Of a stretch of 29,368 nucleotides of DNA, positions 1-6,927 are shown piece by piece. The DNA is from JAJFFW01 sp038531315 (GTDB lineage: Bacteria; Pseudomonadota; Alphaproteobacteria; Caulobacterales; Parvularculaceae), in NCBI GenBank assembly GCA_038531315.1, contig JBCBBT010000041.1:1-29368 (forward strand), in the 5' to 3' direction. Made by a program: the position numbers and the translations under genes. The notes under the pieces were generated by a model. That model was not told the DNA's origin. It was given only the letters and a program-made list of their open reading frames with translations, and ran no database searches. The first letter of the stretch is position 1; every line of letters begins with the position of its first letter.

Positions 1-1
1 A

Positions 2-439
2 ATCAAATACGAAATCGACAAGGCGTCGGGGGCCATGGTCGTCGATCGGTTTTTGTACACAGCGATGCGTTATCCCTGCAATTACGGGTTCATGCCGGGA
101 ACACTCGCCGCTGACGGCGACCCGGTTGACGTGATGGTTGTCGGCAGCCGGCCGCTGGTGCCTGGGGCCATCGTCAGCGCGCGACCCGTGGGCGTCCTGC
201 TAATGGAGGATGAGGCCGGTATTGATGAAAAAATCCTCGCCGTCCCCTCAAAGCGCCTGACCGCTTATTACGACAAGATCGTTGAATACACTGATCTGCC
301 GGATATCCTGATTGAGCGAATTCAGCATTTTTTCAATCATTACAAAGACATGGAGCCCGATAAGTGGGTCAAGATCGTCGGTTGGCGCGATGCAGAAACG
401 GCGCGAGAGCTGATCATGAAAGGGCTTGCCGCGCATTGA
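2..439 (+). CDS. ppa: Inorganic pyrophosphatase, 5'-truncated by window edge
   Basis: This is a soluble family I inorganic pyrophosphatase, which hydrolyses diphosphate to two phosphates and so pulls biosynthetic reactions forward in the cytoplasm. The frame is open from base 2, and its first residues (IKYEIDKASGAMVVDRF) match the region after the N-terminal strand of E. coli Ppa. About 30 N-terminal residues therefore lie outside the window, and the ATG at base 35 is internal. The metal-binding signature DGDPVDVMVV is intact, as are the YPCNYGFMPGT stretch, the PVGVLLMEDEAG stretch and the C-terminal HFFNHYKDMEPDKWVK segment. The fragment has 145 residues against about 175 for the whole family member. 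The identification is firm; only the start is missing. Confidence 0.95.
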   Translation: MKYEIDKASGAMVVDRFLYTAMRYPCNYGFMPGTLAADGDPVDVMVVGSRPLVPGAIVSARPVGVLLMEDEAGIDEKILAVPSKRLTAYYDKIVEYTDLPDILIERIQHFFNHYKDMEPDKWVKIVGWRDAETARELIMKGLAAH

Positions 440-521
440 AGGGCGTCGCACTCCGGCATGGTTGCGGGGGGCGGGCGTCCTCTCGTTCGTCTTGTGATGC
501 GCCAGGGCCACTGAAGGCGCT

Positions 522-549
522 TTGACGCCGGCGGCGTTTGGGTTACTAT
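522..549 (+). promoter_or_regulatory. Candidate sigma-70 promoter for the 594 gene
   Basis: TTGACG at 522-527 and TACTAT at 544-549 are separated by 16 bases. The first hexamer matches the -35 consensus at 5 of 6 positions and the second matches the -10 at 4 of 6. The site lies about 45 bases upstream of the ATG at 594, after the end of ppa. This suggests the small gene is not merely read through from ppa. The call rests on sequence pattern only. Confidence 0.45.
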
Positions 550-593
550 TTCCTTAAAGCACGACGGTGCGGTGGGGATAAGGAGTAGCTTCC

Positions 594-989
594 ATGAGAA
601 TTGAAGCGATTTTTGGCGGGATTTTAGCCGTTTTTATCGTTGGGCTCGCGCTCATTGGAATGAAATCGACGCAAATTGGCGGGCCGTCGGGCGGCTTGGG
701 CGCTGATAAAATTACCGCTGTGTCGACAGGCGGAGACAGCCTGACGCCTGTGATTTCTTCCTCAACAACCAGCGGCAGCAGCGGCGTTTGCGAATGTTTC
801 GATGATGCATTTAAGCTTGCCGGCTCCAATGTCGGCGTCATGTCGGCGCAATACCGCACCGGTTTTGAACAATGCCGCGCCGTGCTGGGTGAACAAGGCG
901 GCAATGCCTGGACCGCCGGATGGAATGCGCGGCTGTCTGCAAAACCATACGCGTCAAGTTGCCGGGCGTACTTGAAAAAGACCGGTTAG
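594..989 (+). CDS. Small membrane-anchored protein with four cysteines, function unknown
   Basis: I do not recognise this 131-residue protein. Residues 5-23 form one hydrophobic segment, reading as an uncleaved anchor. A Gly/Ser/Thr-rich linker follows (about 26-64). A small C-terminal domain (66-131) then carries Cys66 and Cys68 (CEC), Cys94 and Cys123, plus aromatic and basic residues. If the anchor is N-in, the domain would be periplasmic and the cysteines could form two disulphides. The start is supported by AAGGAG about 8 bases before the ATG. A promoter-like pair lies upstream, and the gene meets yciI tail to tail only 10 bases after its stop. Base composition resembles its neighbours, so there is no sign of recent transfer. 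The coding call is fairly sure; the role is unknown. Confidence 0.7.
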   Translation: MRIEAIFGGILAVFIVGLALIGMKSTQIGGPSGGLGADKITAVSTGGDSLTPVISSSTTSGSSGVCECFDDAFKLAGSNVGVMSAQYRTGFEQCRAVLGEQGGNAWTAGWNARLSAKPYASSCRAYLKKTG

Positions 990-999
990 GTCGCGCACT

Positions 1000-1314
1000 C
1001 TACTTTTTAGTGAGATCGCCCGCGACCATCTCGTAGCGTGTGATCTCCACACTTTCAAAAAGACCTGCCTTCGTATACGGATCGTTTTCAGAGAACTCAC
1101 GCGCCTCATCAATAGAATCGGCTTCGATAATGAGGACGCTACCAAATGGCGTTTCACTTGTCGGCGCATCCGTTTCCAATATTGAAAGCACCGGCCCGCC
1201 AAGGCGGAGCGGCGTTTTGGCTGTCTTCAAATACTGAAGATGCGAGGGCCGCGTCGCCTTTCTCAAAGCGAGACTGTCTGGTTTGTCTTTGGCGATGATG
1301 ATGAAAGTAGGCAT
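1000..1314 (-). CDS. YciI-family protein
   Basis: This 104-residue protein has the ferredoxin-like fold of the YCII/dimeric alpha-beta-barrel family. Characteristic features are a first strand (PTFIIIAKDKP), His25 in RPSHLQYL, the GG-P turn at 39-41, the strand FGSVLIIEADS, and the conserved Asp of NDPYTKAGLFESVEI (Asp78). The reaction in this branch of the family is unknown; His and Asp are the presumed active-site pair. I place the start at 1314, 14 bases after the gpsA stop, because the family begins at this strand. A longer frame back to 1425 would run into gpsA and adds only unlikely basic sequence. A gpsA-yciI pair is a common alphaproteobacterial arrangement, so the two are probably co-transcribed. 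Confidence 0.85.
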   Translation of the reverse strand: MPTFIIIAKDKPDSLALRKATRPSHLQYLKTAKTPLRLGGPVLSILETDAPTSETPFGSVLIIEADSIDEAREFSENDPYTKAGLFESVEITRYEMVAGDLTKK

Positions 1315-1328
1315 TGGCTCTGGCTCGC

Positions 1329-2330
1329 TTACGTGGTTTCCGGCTTCAACGGCCGCGATAGTAAATCGCTGACTATTTCGTCGATGGTGCGCGTCCCGTC
1401 CACAAGATCGGCGACGGCGCGGCAAATGGGCAGATCGACGCCTGCTTTTGCGCCGCGCGCCACAATCGCCGCCGCGGTCGCGGCGCCTTCACTCACGTTG
1501 CGGCGCCCTTGCAGAACTTCACCGGCTTCGGCGCCGGCGCCGAGCGCGCGTCCCAGCGAATAATTCCGCGATTGGGTTGAAGTTGCGGTCAGGATCAAAT
1601 CCCCAAGCCCGGAAAGGCCGGCGAGAGTTTCCGGCTTTGCGCCGAGAGCCGCACCAAGGCGTTGAATTTCGGCAAACCCGCGCGCGACAAGCGCGGCCCG
1701 CGCCGACGCGCCAAGGCGGCGCCCGTCAACCGCGCCGGCGGCAATCGCGAGGACGTTTTTAACCGCCCCTCCGATCTCGACACCGACGAGATCGGTAGAG
1801 AGATAGGGTCGGAAATGCGGCGCCTTCAATGTCTCCGCCCATTGCTGGCCCAGCGCTTCATTCTGGCATGCGATTGTCACCGCGGTCGGCAGCCCGGCGG
1901 CGACGTCGGCGGCAAAACTGGGGCCTGAGAGCGCCGCAAGCTGCGCCTGCGGCCAGACCGCCGCGGCGACTTCGCTCATGAAGAGGTTCGAATGGCGCTC
2001 AACGCCTTTTGTGCACAAAAGCAGGGACACATCGTTCACCGCTTGCGCCCTCAGGTCCGTGAGGACTGCGCGGGTGAACTGAGCCGGCACGACAAAGATA
2101 ATCGCCTCTGCGTCGGCGATATCCTCGAGCCTCGCCGTTGCGCGAAGGCGGGCGTCCAATGCGGCGCCGGCGAGGAAGACCGGATTTTGTTTCGTGGTGT
2201 TGATGGCGTCGGCGACGCTGGCGTCTCGGGCCCATAGCAACGTCTTGATTTCGCTACTCGCGGCAAGGTGTGCGAGGGCGGTGCCCCAAGCACCGCCGCC
2301 AATCACCGCCACTGACCGCCATTTCGCCAT
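1329..2330 (-). CDS. gpsA: Glycerol-3-phosphate dehydrogenase [NAD(P)+]
   Basis: This enzyme reduces dihydroxyacetone phosphate to sn-glycerol 3-phosphate, the backbone precursor of phospholipids, in the cytoplasm. The 333 residues match the normal length. The dinucleotide fold opens with GGGAWGTALA (11-20). TKGVE is at 108-112 and LSGPSFA at 134-140. The catalytic lysine is Lys191 in the GGAVKNVLAIAAG stretch, and the substrate-binding region includes GLSGLGDLILT (238-248) and SRNYSLG (254-260). It is followed after 14 bases by yciI and diverges from a TetR-type regulator. In many alphaproteobacteria gpsA follows tsaD; here tsaD is about 12 kb away. The gene appears intact. Confidence 0.97.
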   Translation of the reverse strand: MAKWRSVAVIGGGAWGTALAHLAASSEIKTLLWARDASVADAINTTKQNPVFLAGAALDARLRATARLEDIADAEAIIFVVPAQFTRAVLTDLRAQAVNDVSLLLCTKGVERHSNLFMSEVAAAVWPQAQLAALSGPSFAADVAAGLPTAVTIACQNEALGQQWAETLKAPHFRPYLSTDLVGVEIGGAVKNVLAIAAGAVDGRRLGASARAALVARGFAEIQRLGAALGAKPETLAGLSGLGDLILTATSTQSRNYSLGRALGAGAEAGEVLQGRRNVSEGAATAAAIVARGAKAGVDLPICRAVADLVDGTRTIDEIVSDLLSRPLKPETT

Positions 2331-2366
2331 TATGTGTGCCCCGACCTCCCGTCGCGCTGTTGAATT

Positions 2367-2394
2367 ATGAAAACTGAACGCTTTATATTTTCAT
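2367..2394. promoter_or_regulatory. Inverted repeat overlapping tetR promoter, candidate operator
   Basis: The perfect 7-base arms ATGAAAA (2367-2373) and TTTTCAT (2388-2394) are separated by 14 bases in the divergent gpsA/tetR intergenic region. A promoter-like pair on the plus strand, TTGAAT at 2360-2365 and TATATT at 2384-2389 (18-base spacing), overlaps the repeat. This placement is what autoregulation by the adjacent TetR-type repressor would look like. The arms are A/T-rich, so chance is possible, and no binding is shown. Confidence 0.4.
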
Positions 2395-2434
2395 CAAGAG
2401 GCAATGCAACGCACAGCGGCGTCAGGACCAGCCC

Positions 2435-3061
2435 ATGACAAAAGCGGTAATGATCGAAGACCTCGATGATACGGCCGAGAAGATTCTCGACGCCGCTTCA
2501 AGCCGATTTCTACATTATGGCTACGGCAAAACCACAATGTCCGAAATCGCCCGTGATTGTAATATGTCGACGGGCAATCTCTATCGCTATTTCCCTGCGA
2601 AAATGGATATTGCCGAGAGCTTCGTCCGGCGCTTGCGCACCGATCATATGGCGAAATTGCGCAAAGTAGTCACGAAGAACAGCAAGGAGCCGGCTGTTGA
2701 AAAATTGCGGCGGTTTTTACACCTGAAATTCAAGCTTGCGTATGAGCGCTTCCACGATCGCCCGAAGGCTTATGAACTTTCCAGCGAGATCATGCGCGAG
2801 CGCAAAGACTTTGCGAGCGAATGGGAAGCGGCTGAAAATGCTCTCATCGCTGAGATCCTGGAAATAGGCGAAAAATCAGGGGAATTTCGGATCAAAAACA
2901 AGCGTCGTATGGCCAGGATCATTCAAGACGCTGTTTACCGGTTCACCAGCCCCGCCGTCTTCCACGAAGGTGAATTTGATGATCTTCTGAGCGAGCTTGA
3001 CGATATTATTTGCGTTTTGCTGGACGCCTTTGCCTGGCGTCGTAATGCGAAGGGCGATTAG
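2435..3061 (+). CDS. TetR/AcrR-family transcriptional regulator
   Basis: This 208-residue protein is a TetR-type DNA-binding repressor. The N-terminal domain has the usual pattern: a helix with AEKILDAASSRFLHYGYGKTT, then the helix-turn-helix TMSEIARDCNMSTGNLYRYFPAKMDI (about 34-59). The rest is an all-helical ligand/dimer domain (about 65-200), rich in charged residues. It resembles the TetR_C group found with envelope genes, but I cannot name a ligand. The gene is divergent from gpsA, with 104 bases between them that hold an inverted repeat over its probable promoter. Possible targets are itself and gpsA-yciI; the sequence does not identify others. Confidence 0.9.
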   Translation: MTKAVMIEDLDDTAEKILDAASSRFLHYGYGKTTMSEIARDCNMSTGNLYRYFPAKMDIAESFVRRLRTDHMAKLRKVVTKNSKEPAVEKLRRFLHLKFKLAYERFHDRPKAYELSSEIMRERKDFASEWEAAENALIAEILEIGEKSGEFRIKNKRRMARIIQDAVYRFTSPAVFHEGEFDDLLSELDDIICVLLDAFAWRRNAKGD

Positions 3062-3304
3062 GCGAAACCCACGCGCCGCGGTCTTCAATTCAACTCCAAA
3101 ACTCAATCTTCAGCCTGGCTGAGGACAGCGGAGCGTTCACGAGCTGGTGAACAGTGACGTAAAAACGAAAATTATTGAACATTTTAGAATTTATTCATTG
3201 ACTGGCGTTCCACGCTCCCTATTTATCCATCGTAACACCGACGGAATTGATCCCCGATCCCGTAAAAAGGGAACACGCCGTCCAGAAAAGTGGAAAAAAG
3301 AGCC
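3062..3304. other. Non-coding leader region before the microprotein
   Basis: This stretch after the TetR gene has no convincing coding sequence. It is more A/T-rich than its surroundings around 3155-3230. TTGACT at 3198-3203 and TATTTA at 3220-3225, 16 bases apart, make a plausible but imperfect sigma-70 promoter. That would give a leader of roughly 70-75 bases before the small open frame at 3305. An open frame running from 3147 through this region has no family resemblance and overlaps the better candidate in another frame. Confidence 0.35.
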
Positions 3305-3421
3305 ATGGATAGCCTCAAAACCGTGTTCGTTCAGACCGTTGCGACCATTGCCGTCGCGAGCGTGGCTGGGCTGGCGCTGCTTGCTTTCGCGGACTACGCG
3401 ACAGGCGCGGTGGTCGTCTAG
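3305..3421 (+). CDS. Putative 38-residue single-pass membrane microprotein
   Basis: This short open frame starts at ATG 3305 and ends at TAG 3419-3421. The product has a short polar N-terminus (MDSLKTVFVQ), a hydrophobic alanine/valine/leucine-rich segment of about 18 residues (11-28), an acidic residue at the membrane edge (Asp30) and a hydrophobic end (GAVVV). This is typical of bacterial membrane microproteins. A purine-rich stretch (GGAAAAAAGAG) lies just before the start, with poor spacing for a strong ribosome site. Support comes from context: a promoter-like pair upstream and a clear intrinsic terminator 110 bases downstream frame it as its own unit between tetR and nfuA. I recognise no family. 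The same transcript could instead be a small RNA. Confidence 0.5.
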   Translation: MDSLKTVFVQTVATIAVASVAGLALLAFADYATGAVVV

Positions 3422-3530
3422 AAGCCGGCCGCCAAATTGAAATTGCCGCCTTTCCGTTTTCGCGCTTCCCCTTCCTCCCCTGAACGCGCGATCACCCCAC
3501 CCCCCCCCTGCGGAAGGGCGGTTAAACTAG

Positions 3531-3561
3531 ACGCGGATGCCTCGGCATCCGCGTTTTTTTT
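3531..3561 (+). terminator. Strong intrinsic terminator, plus strand
   Basis: A perfect 10-base stem, ACGCGGATGC (3531-3540) with GCATCCGCGT (3545-3554), closes a CTCG loop. Eight T residues run from 3554 to 3561. This is the clearest Rho-independent terminator in the window. It follows the microprotein frame on the plus strand and lies between that unit and the 3' end of nfuA, which is transcribed from the opposite strand. The mirrored A-run is absent on the other side, so it should work mainly for plus-strand transcripts. Confidence 0.85.
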
Positions 3562-3586
3562 AGGAAAAACCGCTGGACGAAGCGCC

Positions 3587-4198
3587 TTAAAGGACAGGTT
3601 CCACCTTCGCGACTTCGGGGACGTAGTGCTTCAGCATATTTTCGATGCCGGCCTTAAGCGTCATCGTTGATGAGGGGCATCCCGCGCACGCGCCATGCAT
3701 CGATAGAAAAACGACGCCGGTCCGGGGTTCAAAGTGCCGGAATTGAATATCGCCGCCGTCGGCCGCCACCGCAGGTCTGACGCGCGTCTCAATCAGTTCC
3801 AGGATTTGCTCCACGGTCTCGCGGTCCTCGCCTTCATAATCTTCGAGACTTGTCGCCTCCGGGGCTGTGGGCCCGCCTTCTTCGCTCATGATCGGCAGTT
3901 TGGCGGTCAGGTGATCGGCAATCGCGCCAAGGACCGAGGGTTTGATATGCGGCCAGTCAACGCTTGCGTCTTTTGTTACGGTGACGAAATCTGCGCCGAG
4001 ATAAACGCCCATAACGCCGTCAATTTCAAACAGCGCCTGCGCCAGCGGCGATGCGGCCGCACTCTCCAGCGTCGGGAAATCAAAACCCAGCGCCGGCCGT
4101 CCGTTGCTGTCGAGCCCTAAAATTGGCGCGCCTGGAAGAAACTTCATCGACTGCGGATTTGGGGTGTCTTCGGTCTGGATAAACATCGCTCTGGCCAT
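3587..4198 (-). CDS. NfuA-type iron-sulfur cluster carrier (NifU family)
   Basis: This protein is an Fe-S carrier/scaffold that binds a cluster between subunits and passes it to target enzymes in the cytoplasm. The N-terminal Nfu_N domain (about 5-92) begins MFIQTEDTPNPQSMKFLPG. After an acidic linker, the C-terminal NifU domain (about 125-200) carries the cluster ligands Cys171 and Cys174 in the CAGCPSS motif. The 203-residue length and layout match mitochondrial NFU1 and alphaproteobacterial NfuA, not the E. coli A-type fusion. The start could be 4198 or the ATG four codons later at 4186, where most homologues begin; neither has a strong ribosome site. In many alphaproteobacteria this gene lies next to tsaB, which here is 13 kb away. 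Confidence 0.93.
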   Translation of the reverse strand: MARAMFIQTEDTPNPQSMKFLPGAPILGLDSNGRPALGFDFPTLESAAASPLAQALFEIDGVMGVYLGADFVTVTKDASVDWPHIKPSVLGAIADHLTAKLPIMSEEGGPTAPEATSLEDYEGEDRETVEQILELIETRVRPAVAADGGDIQFRHFEPRTGVVFLSMHGACAGCPSSTMTLKAGIENMLKHYVPEVAKVEPVL

Positions 4199-4525
4199 AC
4201 TAAGGTCGCGTCGCCGTCAATACGGCGCACCTGTCCGATACAGCTAGGCATCCGGCCCCGCGGTGACAAGGACTTTGTGTCTCAAGACAAGCGGCCGCGC
4301 GGGTTGATTGTACGGCGGCGCGCCGCGCCCGCCGCTTGCTTTTTTTGCGCGCTATCGTCTCAGGGGGGAAACGCGCCGCGCTACTGGATCAGATGAGGCT
4401 CTTCTAATTAGCGTCGCGTCAATGGGGGCAAACTCCTGTGACGCCCGGCTTTGTTGCCAACCCGTGTGCGCGCGCGTAACGGTTTGGTGATCGAAAAGAC
4501 GCAAAAGAAGAAGCCGGAGGCGGTC
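4199..4525. other. Divergent intergenic region between nfuA and maeB
   Basis: This region of about 330 bases separates divergently read nfuA and maeB. It contains the GC-rich hairpin described separately at 4313-4346. A short inverted repeat, CTGTCCGATACAG, lies near 4232-4244, close to where an nfuA promoter would be. A 60-codon open frame (4308-4490) is rich in Arg and Cys, has no family signature and is not counted as a gene. I could not assign a confident promoter. Confidence 0.3.
4313..4346 (+). terminator. GC-rich hairpin plus T-run in maeB leader, possible terminator or attenuator
   Basis: CGGCGG (4313-4318) can pair with CCGCCG (4329-4334) around a GC-rich loop. A self-complementary GCGGCGCGCCGC core covers 4315-4326. 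Seven T residues follow at 4340-4346, five bases after the stem. The element lies 180 bases before maeB on the same strand. No plus-strand gene ends just before it, so if functional it would act as a leader attenuator or stop stray transcripts. The stem-to-T gap makes it weaker than the terminator at 3531. Confidence 0.3.
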
Positions 4526-6829
4526 ATGGGCGATGAGACTTCAAATAAATTCACGGACGATGAAGCCCTCGCTTTTCACGCGCGCGGGAAACCCGGCAAG
4601 TTAGAGATTACCCCCACAAAACCCATGGCGACGCAGCGCGACCTGTCGCTTGCCTACTCGCCCGGTGTCGCCGCGCCGGTCCAGGCGATCGCCGATGATC
4701 CAGATACGGCCTACGATTATACTTCAAAAGGCAATATGGTCGCCGTTATCTCAAACGGCACCGCGATCCTCGGCATGGGCGATCTTGGCGCGCTCGCCTC
4801 GAAGCCGGTGATGGAAGGAAAATCGGTTCTTTTCAAACGCTTTGCCGATATCGACTCGGTTGATCTTGAGGTCGACACGAGCGACCCGGAAGCCTTTATC
4901 AATTGCGTAAAATATCTGGGCCCGGCCTTCGGCGGCATTAACCTTGAAGACATCAAGGCGCCTGACAGCTTCATTATCGAGCAGCGCCTCAAGGAAGAAA
5001 TGGACATCCCCGTCTTCCATGATGATCAACACGGAACAGCGATCATTGCAGCAGCCGGATTGCTCAATGCGCTCGATATCGCCGGGAAGTCCGTGAAAGA
5101 AGCGAAGGTTGCCGTCTCCGGCGCCGGTTCGGCGGCGCTATCGGTTGTCAGTCTCTTTAAAGCGATGGGCGTGCCGCACGACAACGTTCTCGTGTGCGGC
5201 CGCAAAGGCGTTCTTTATAAGGGCCGCGGCGACGGCATGGATCAATGGCGTTCCGCCCATGCGGTTGAGACCGACAAGCGCACGCTCGCTGAGGCGATGG
5301 ACGGCGCGGACGTTTGTATCGGGCTTTCAGTCGCCGGCGCTGTGACGCGCGACATGGTTAAGTCGATGGCGAAGAACCCCATCATTTTCGTGATGGCTAA
5401 TCCGACGCCTGAAATCTTGCCGGAAGAAATCCGCGCCGTGCGCGACGACGCCATTATCGCGACCGGGCGTTCTGATTATCCAAATCAGGTCAACAACGTT
5501 CTTGGCTTTCCTTATATTTTCAGGGGCGCCCTCGATGCGCGCGCCCGCACGATCAATGACGAAATGAAAGTCGCTTGCGCGGAAGCGCTTGCAAAGCTTG
5601 CGCGCGAAGATGTGCCGGATGAGGTCGCCGCCGCGTACGGCAAGCGGCTGCAATACGGGCCCGGCTATATCATTCCAACGCCGTTTGATCCGCGTCTTAT
5701 TTCCGAGATTCCGCCCGCCGTTGCAAAGGCCGCGGAAACTTCGGGCGTTGCGCGCAAGCCGATTGAAAATTTGATGGCGTATGGCGAGCGGCTCGCTGCG
5801 CGCACCGATCCGTCCGCCTCATTCCTTCAAAAGATCCATTCCTCGCTGCGCACCTCGGACACGCCGAAGCGGGTTGTGTTCGCTGAAGGCGAAGACGAGC
5901 GGGTGATCCGGGCGGCTTACGGTTTCCAGCAGGAAGGTCTCGGCAAGGCGATCCTAATCGGGCGGGAAGAACAGGTTCGCAAAGGGCTTTCGGAGGCGGG
6001 GCTGCCGACAGATTGCAACCTTGAAATCCATAACGCCCGTTTATCGAAACACAATCCAGCCTACACGGATTATCTTTACGAGCGCCTGCAGCGAAACGGT
6101 TATCTCCATCGTGATGCGCAGCGGCTTGTCAATACAGACAGAAATGTCTTTGGCGCCTGTATGTTGGCGTTGGGCCACGCGGACGGCATGGTGACCGGCG
6201 TTACGCGTCACTACGACGTGGCGCTCGATAATGTGCGCCTTGCGCTCGACGCCCGCGACGGAGAACGCCTGATCGGCATGTCGGTCATCCTTGCAAAGGG
6301 GCGCACCATTTTTATGGCGGATACGTCAATCCACCAATTACCGAAATCAGAAGATCTCGCCGATATTGCTGTCCAAGTCGCCCACGCGGCGCGCCGCCTC
6401 GGCTCCGAGCCAAAGGTTGCTTTTGTTTCCTATTCAAATTTTGGCAATCCCGATACGGAGCACTCCCGGCGTGTAGCGGGAGCGGTGAGAATTCTCGATG
6501 ATCGCAACGATGTCGATTTTGAATATGAAGGCGAGATGACGCCGCGCATGGCGCTGAACCCGCAATTCCGCGAGATCTATCCTTTTGCGCGGCTGAAGGG
6601 CGAGGCGAATGTCCTGATAACGCCGGGAACGCACTCAGCGTCAATTTCCTCAAAGCTCCTCGGTGAGATCGGCGGCGCGATCGTTATCGGGCCCACGCTG
6701 ATCGGACTTCGCAAGCCGGTTCAAATTACGCAGGTCGGCGCCCGCGTCGGCGATATCGTCGCGTTAGCGAGCCTTGCGGCATATGACATTGATTCCGAAC
6801 ACCGTTCCTGGGCGGAAAAAAGTAGCTAA
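4526..6829 (+). CDS. maeB: NADP-dependent malic enzyme with C-terminal phosphotransacetylase-like domain
   Basis: This enzyme oxidatively decarboxylates malate to pyruvate, yielding NADPH. I chose ATG 4526 because GGAGG lies 6 bases upstream and the length, 767 residues, matches E. coli MaeB (759). An earlier ATG at 4451 adds 25 basic residues of no family character. The malic enzyme part (about 1-425) shows LAYSPGVAAPV with the catalytic Tyr44, the lysine-containing KPVMEGKSVLFK segment, NLEDIKAPDSF and DDQHGTA for metal binding, and the nucleotide fold VSGAGSAALS. The C-terminal part (about 430-767) is a phosphotransacetylase-like domain starting near RVVFAEGEDERVIRAA and ending in TPGTHSASISSKLLGEIGG. 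In characterised members that domain has no acetyl-transfer activity and instead senses acetyl-CoA. Confidence 0.96.
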   Translation: MGDETSNKFTDDEALAFHARGKPGKLEITPTKPMATQRDLSLAYSPGVAAPVQAIADDPDTAYDYTSKGNMVAVISNGTAILGMGDLGALASKPVMEGKSVLFKRFADIDSVDLEVDTSDPEAFINCVKYLGPAFGGINLEDIKAPDSFIIEQRLKEEMDIPVFHDDQHGTAIIAAAGLLNALDIAGKSVKEAKVAVSGAGSAALSVVSLFKAMGVPHDNVLVCGRKGVLYKGRGDGMDQWRSAHAVETDKRTLAEAMDGADVCIGLSVAGAVTRDMVKSMAKNPIIFVMANPTPEILPEEIRAVRDDAIIATGRSDYPNQVNNVLGFPYIFRGALDARARTINDEMKVACAEALAKLAREDVPDEVAAAYGKRLQYGPGYIIPTPFDPRLISEIPPAVAKAAETSGVARKPIENLMAYGERLAARTDPSASFLQKIHSSLRTSDTPKRVVFAEGEDERVIRAAYGFQQEGLGKAILIGREEQVRKGLSEAGLPTDCNLEIHNARLSKHNPAYTDYLYERLQRNGYLHRDAQRLVNTDRNVFGACMLALGHADGMVTGVTRHYDVALDNVRLALDARDGERLIGMSVILAKGRTIFMADTSIHQLPKSEDLADIAVQVAHAARRLGSEPKVAFVSYSNFGNPDTEHSRRVAGAVRILDDRNDVDFEYEGEMTPRMALNPQFREIYPFARLKGEANVLITPGTHSASISSKLLGEIGGAIVIGPTLIGLRKPVQITQVGARVGDIVALASLAAYDIDSEHRSWAEKSS

Positions 6830-6927
6830 ACTGCCCGTTATTGCCGCCCAAAATTTTCTAGAAAACCCAAATTCGCGGTCGCGTTCGCGGTCGCGTGCGC
6901 CTCGCTCGGTCGAACACATGGGCGCTC
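6830..6927. repeat. Convergent spacer with 12-base tandem repeat and palindrome
   Basis: Between the 3' ends of maeB and the short-chain dehydrogenase lies a perfect 12-base palindrome, TTTTCTAGAAAA (6854-6865). A 12-base unit, TTCGCGGTCGCG, follows, repeated twice in tandem (6872-6883 and 6884-6895). The sequence after it stays rich in TCGCG/CTCG steps. No T-run hairpin of the usual terminator form is evident. Its function, if any, is unknown. Confidence 0.6.

Noticed and set aside
4308..4490. 60-codon plus-strand frame before maeB
   Set aside because: It has no domain or ribosome site, an Arg/Cys-rich composition, and it overlaps the leader hairpin and upstream region of maeB.
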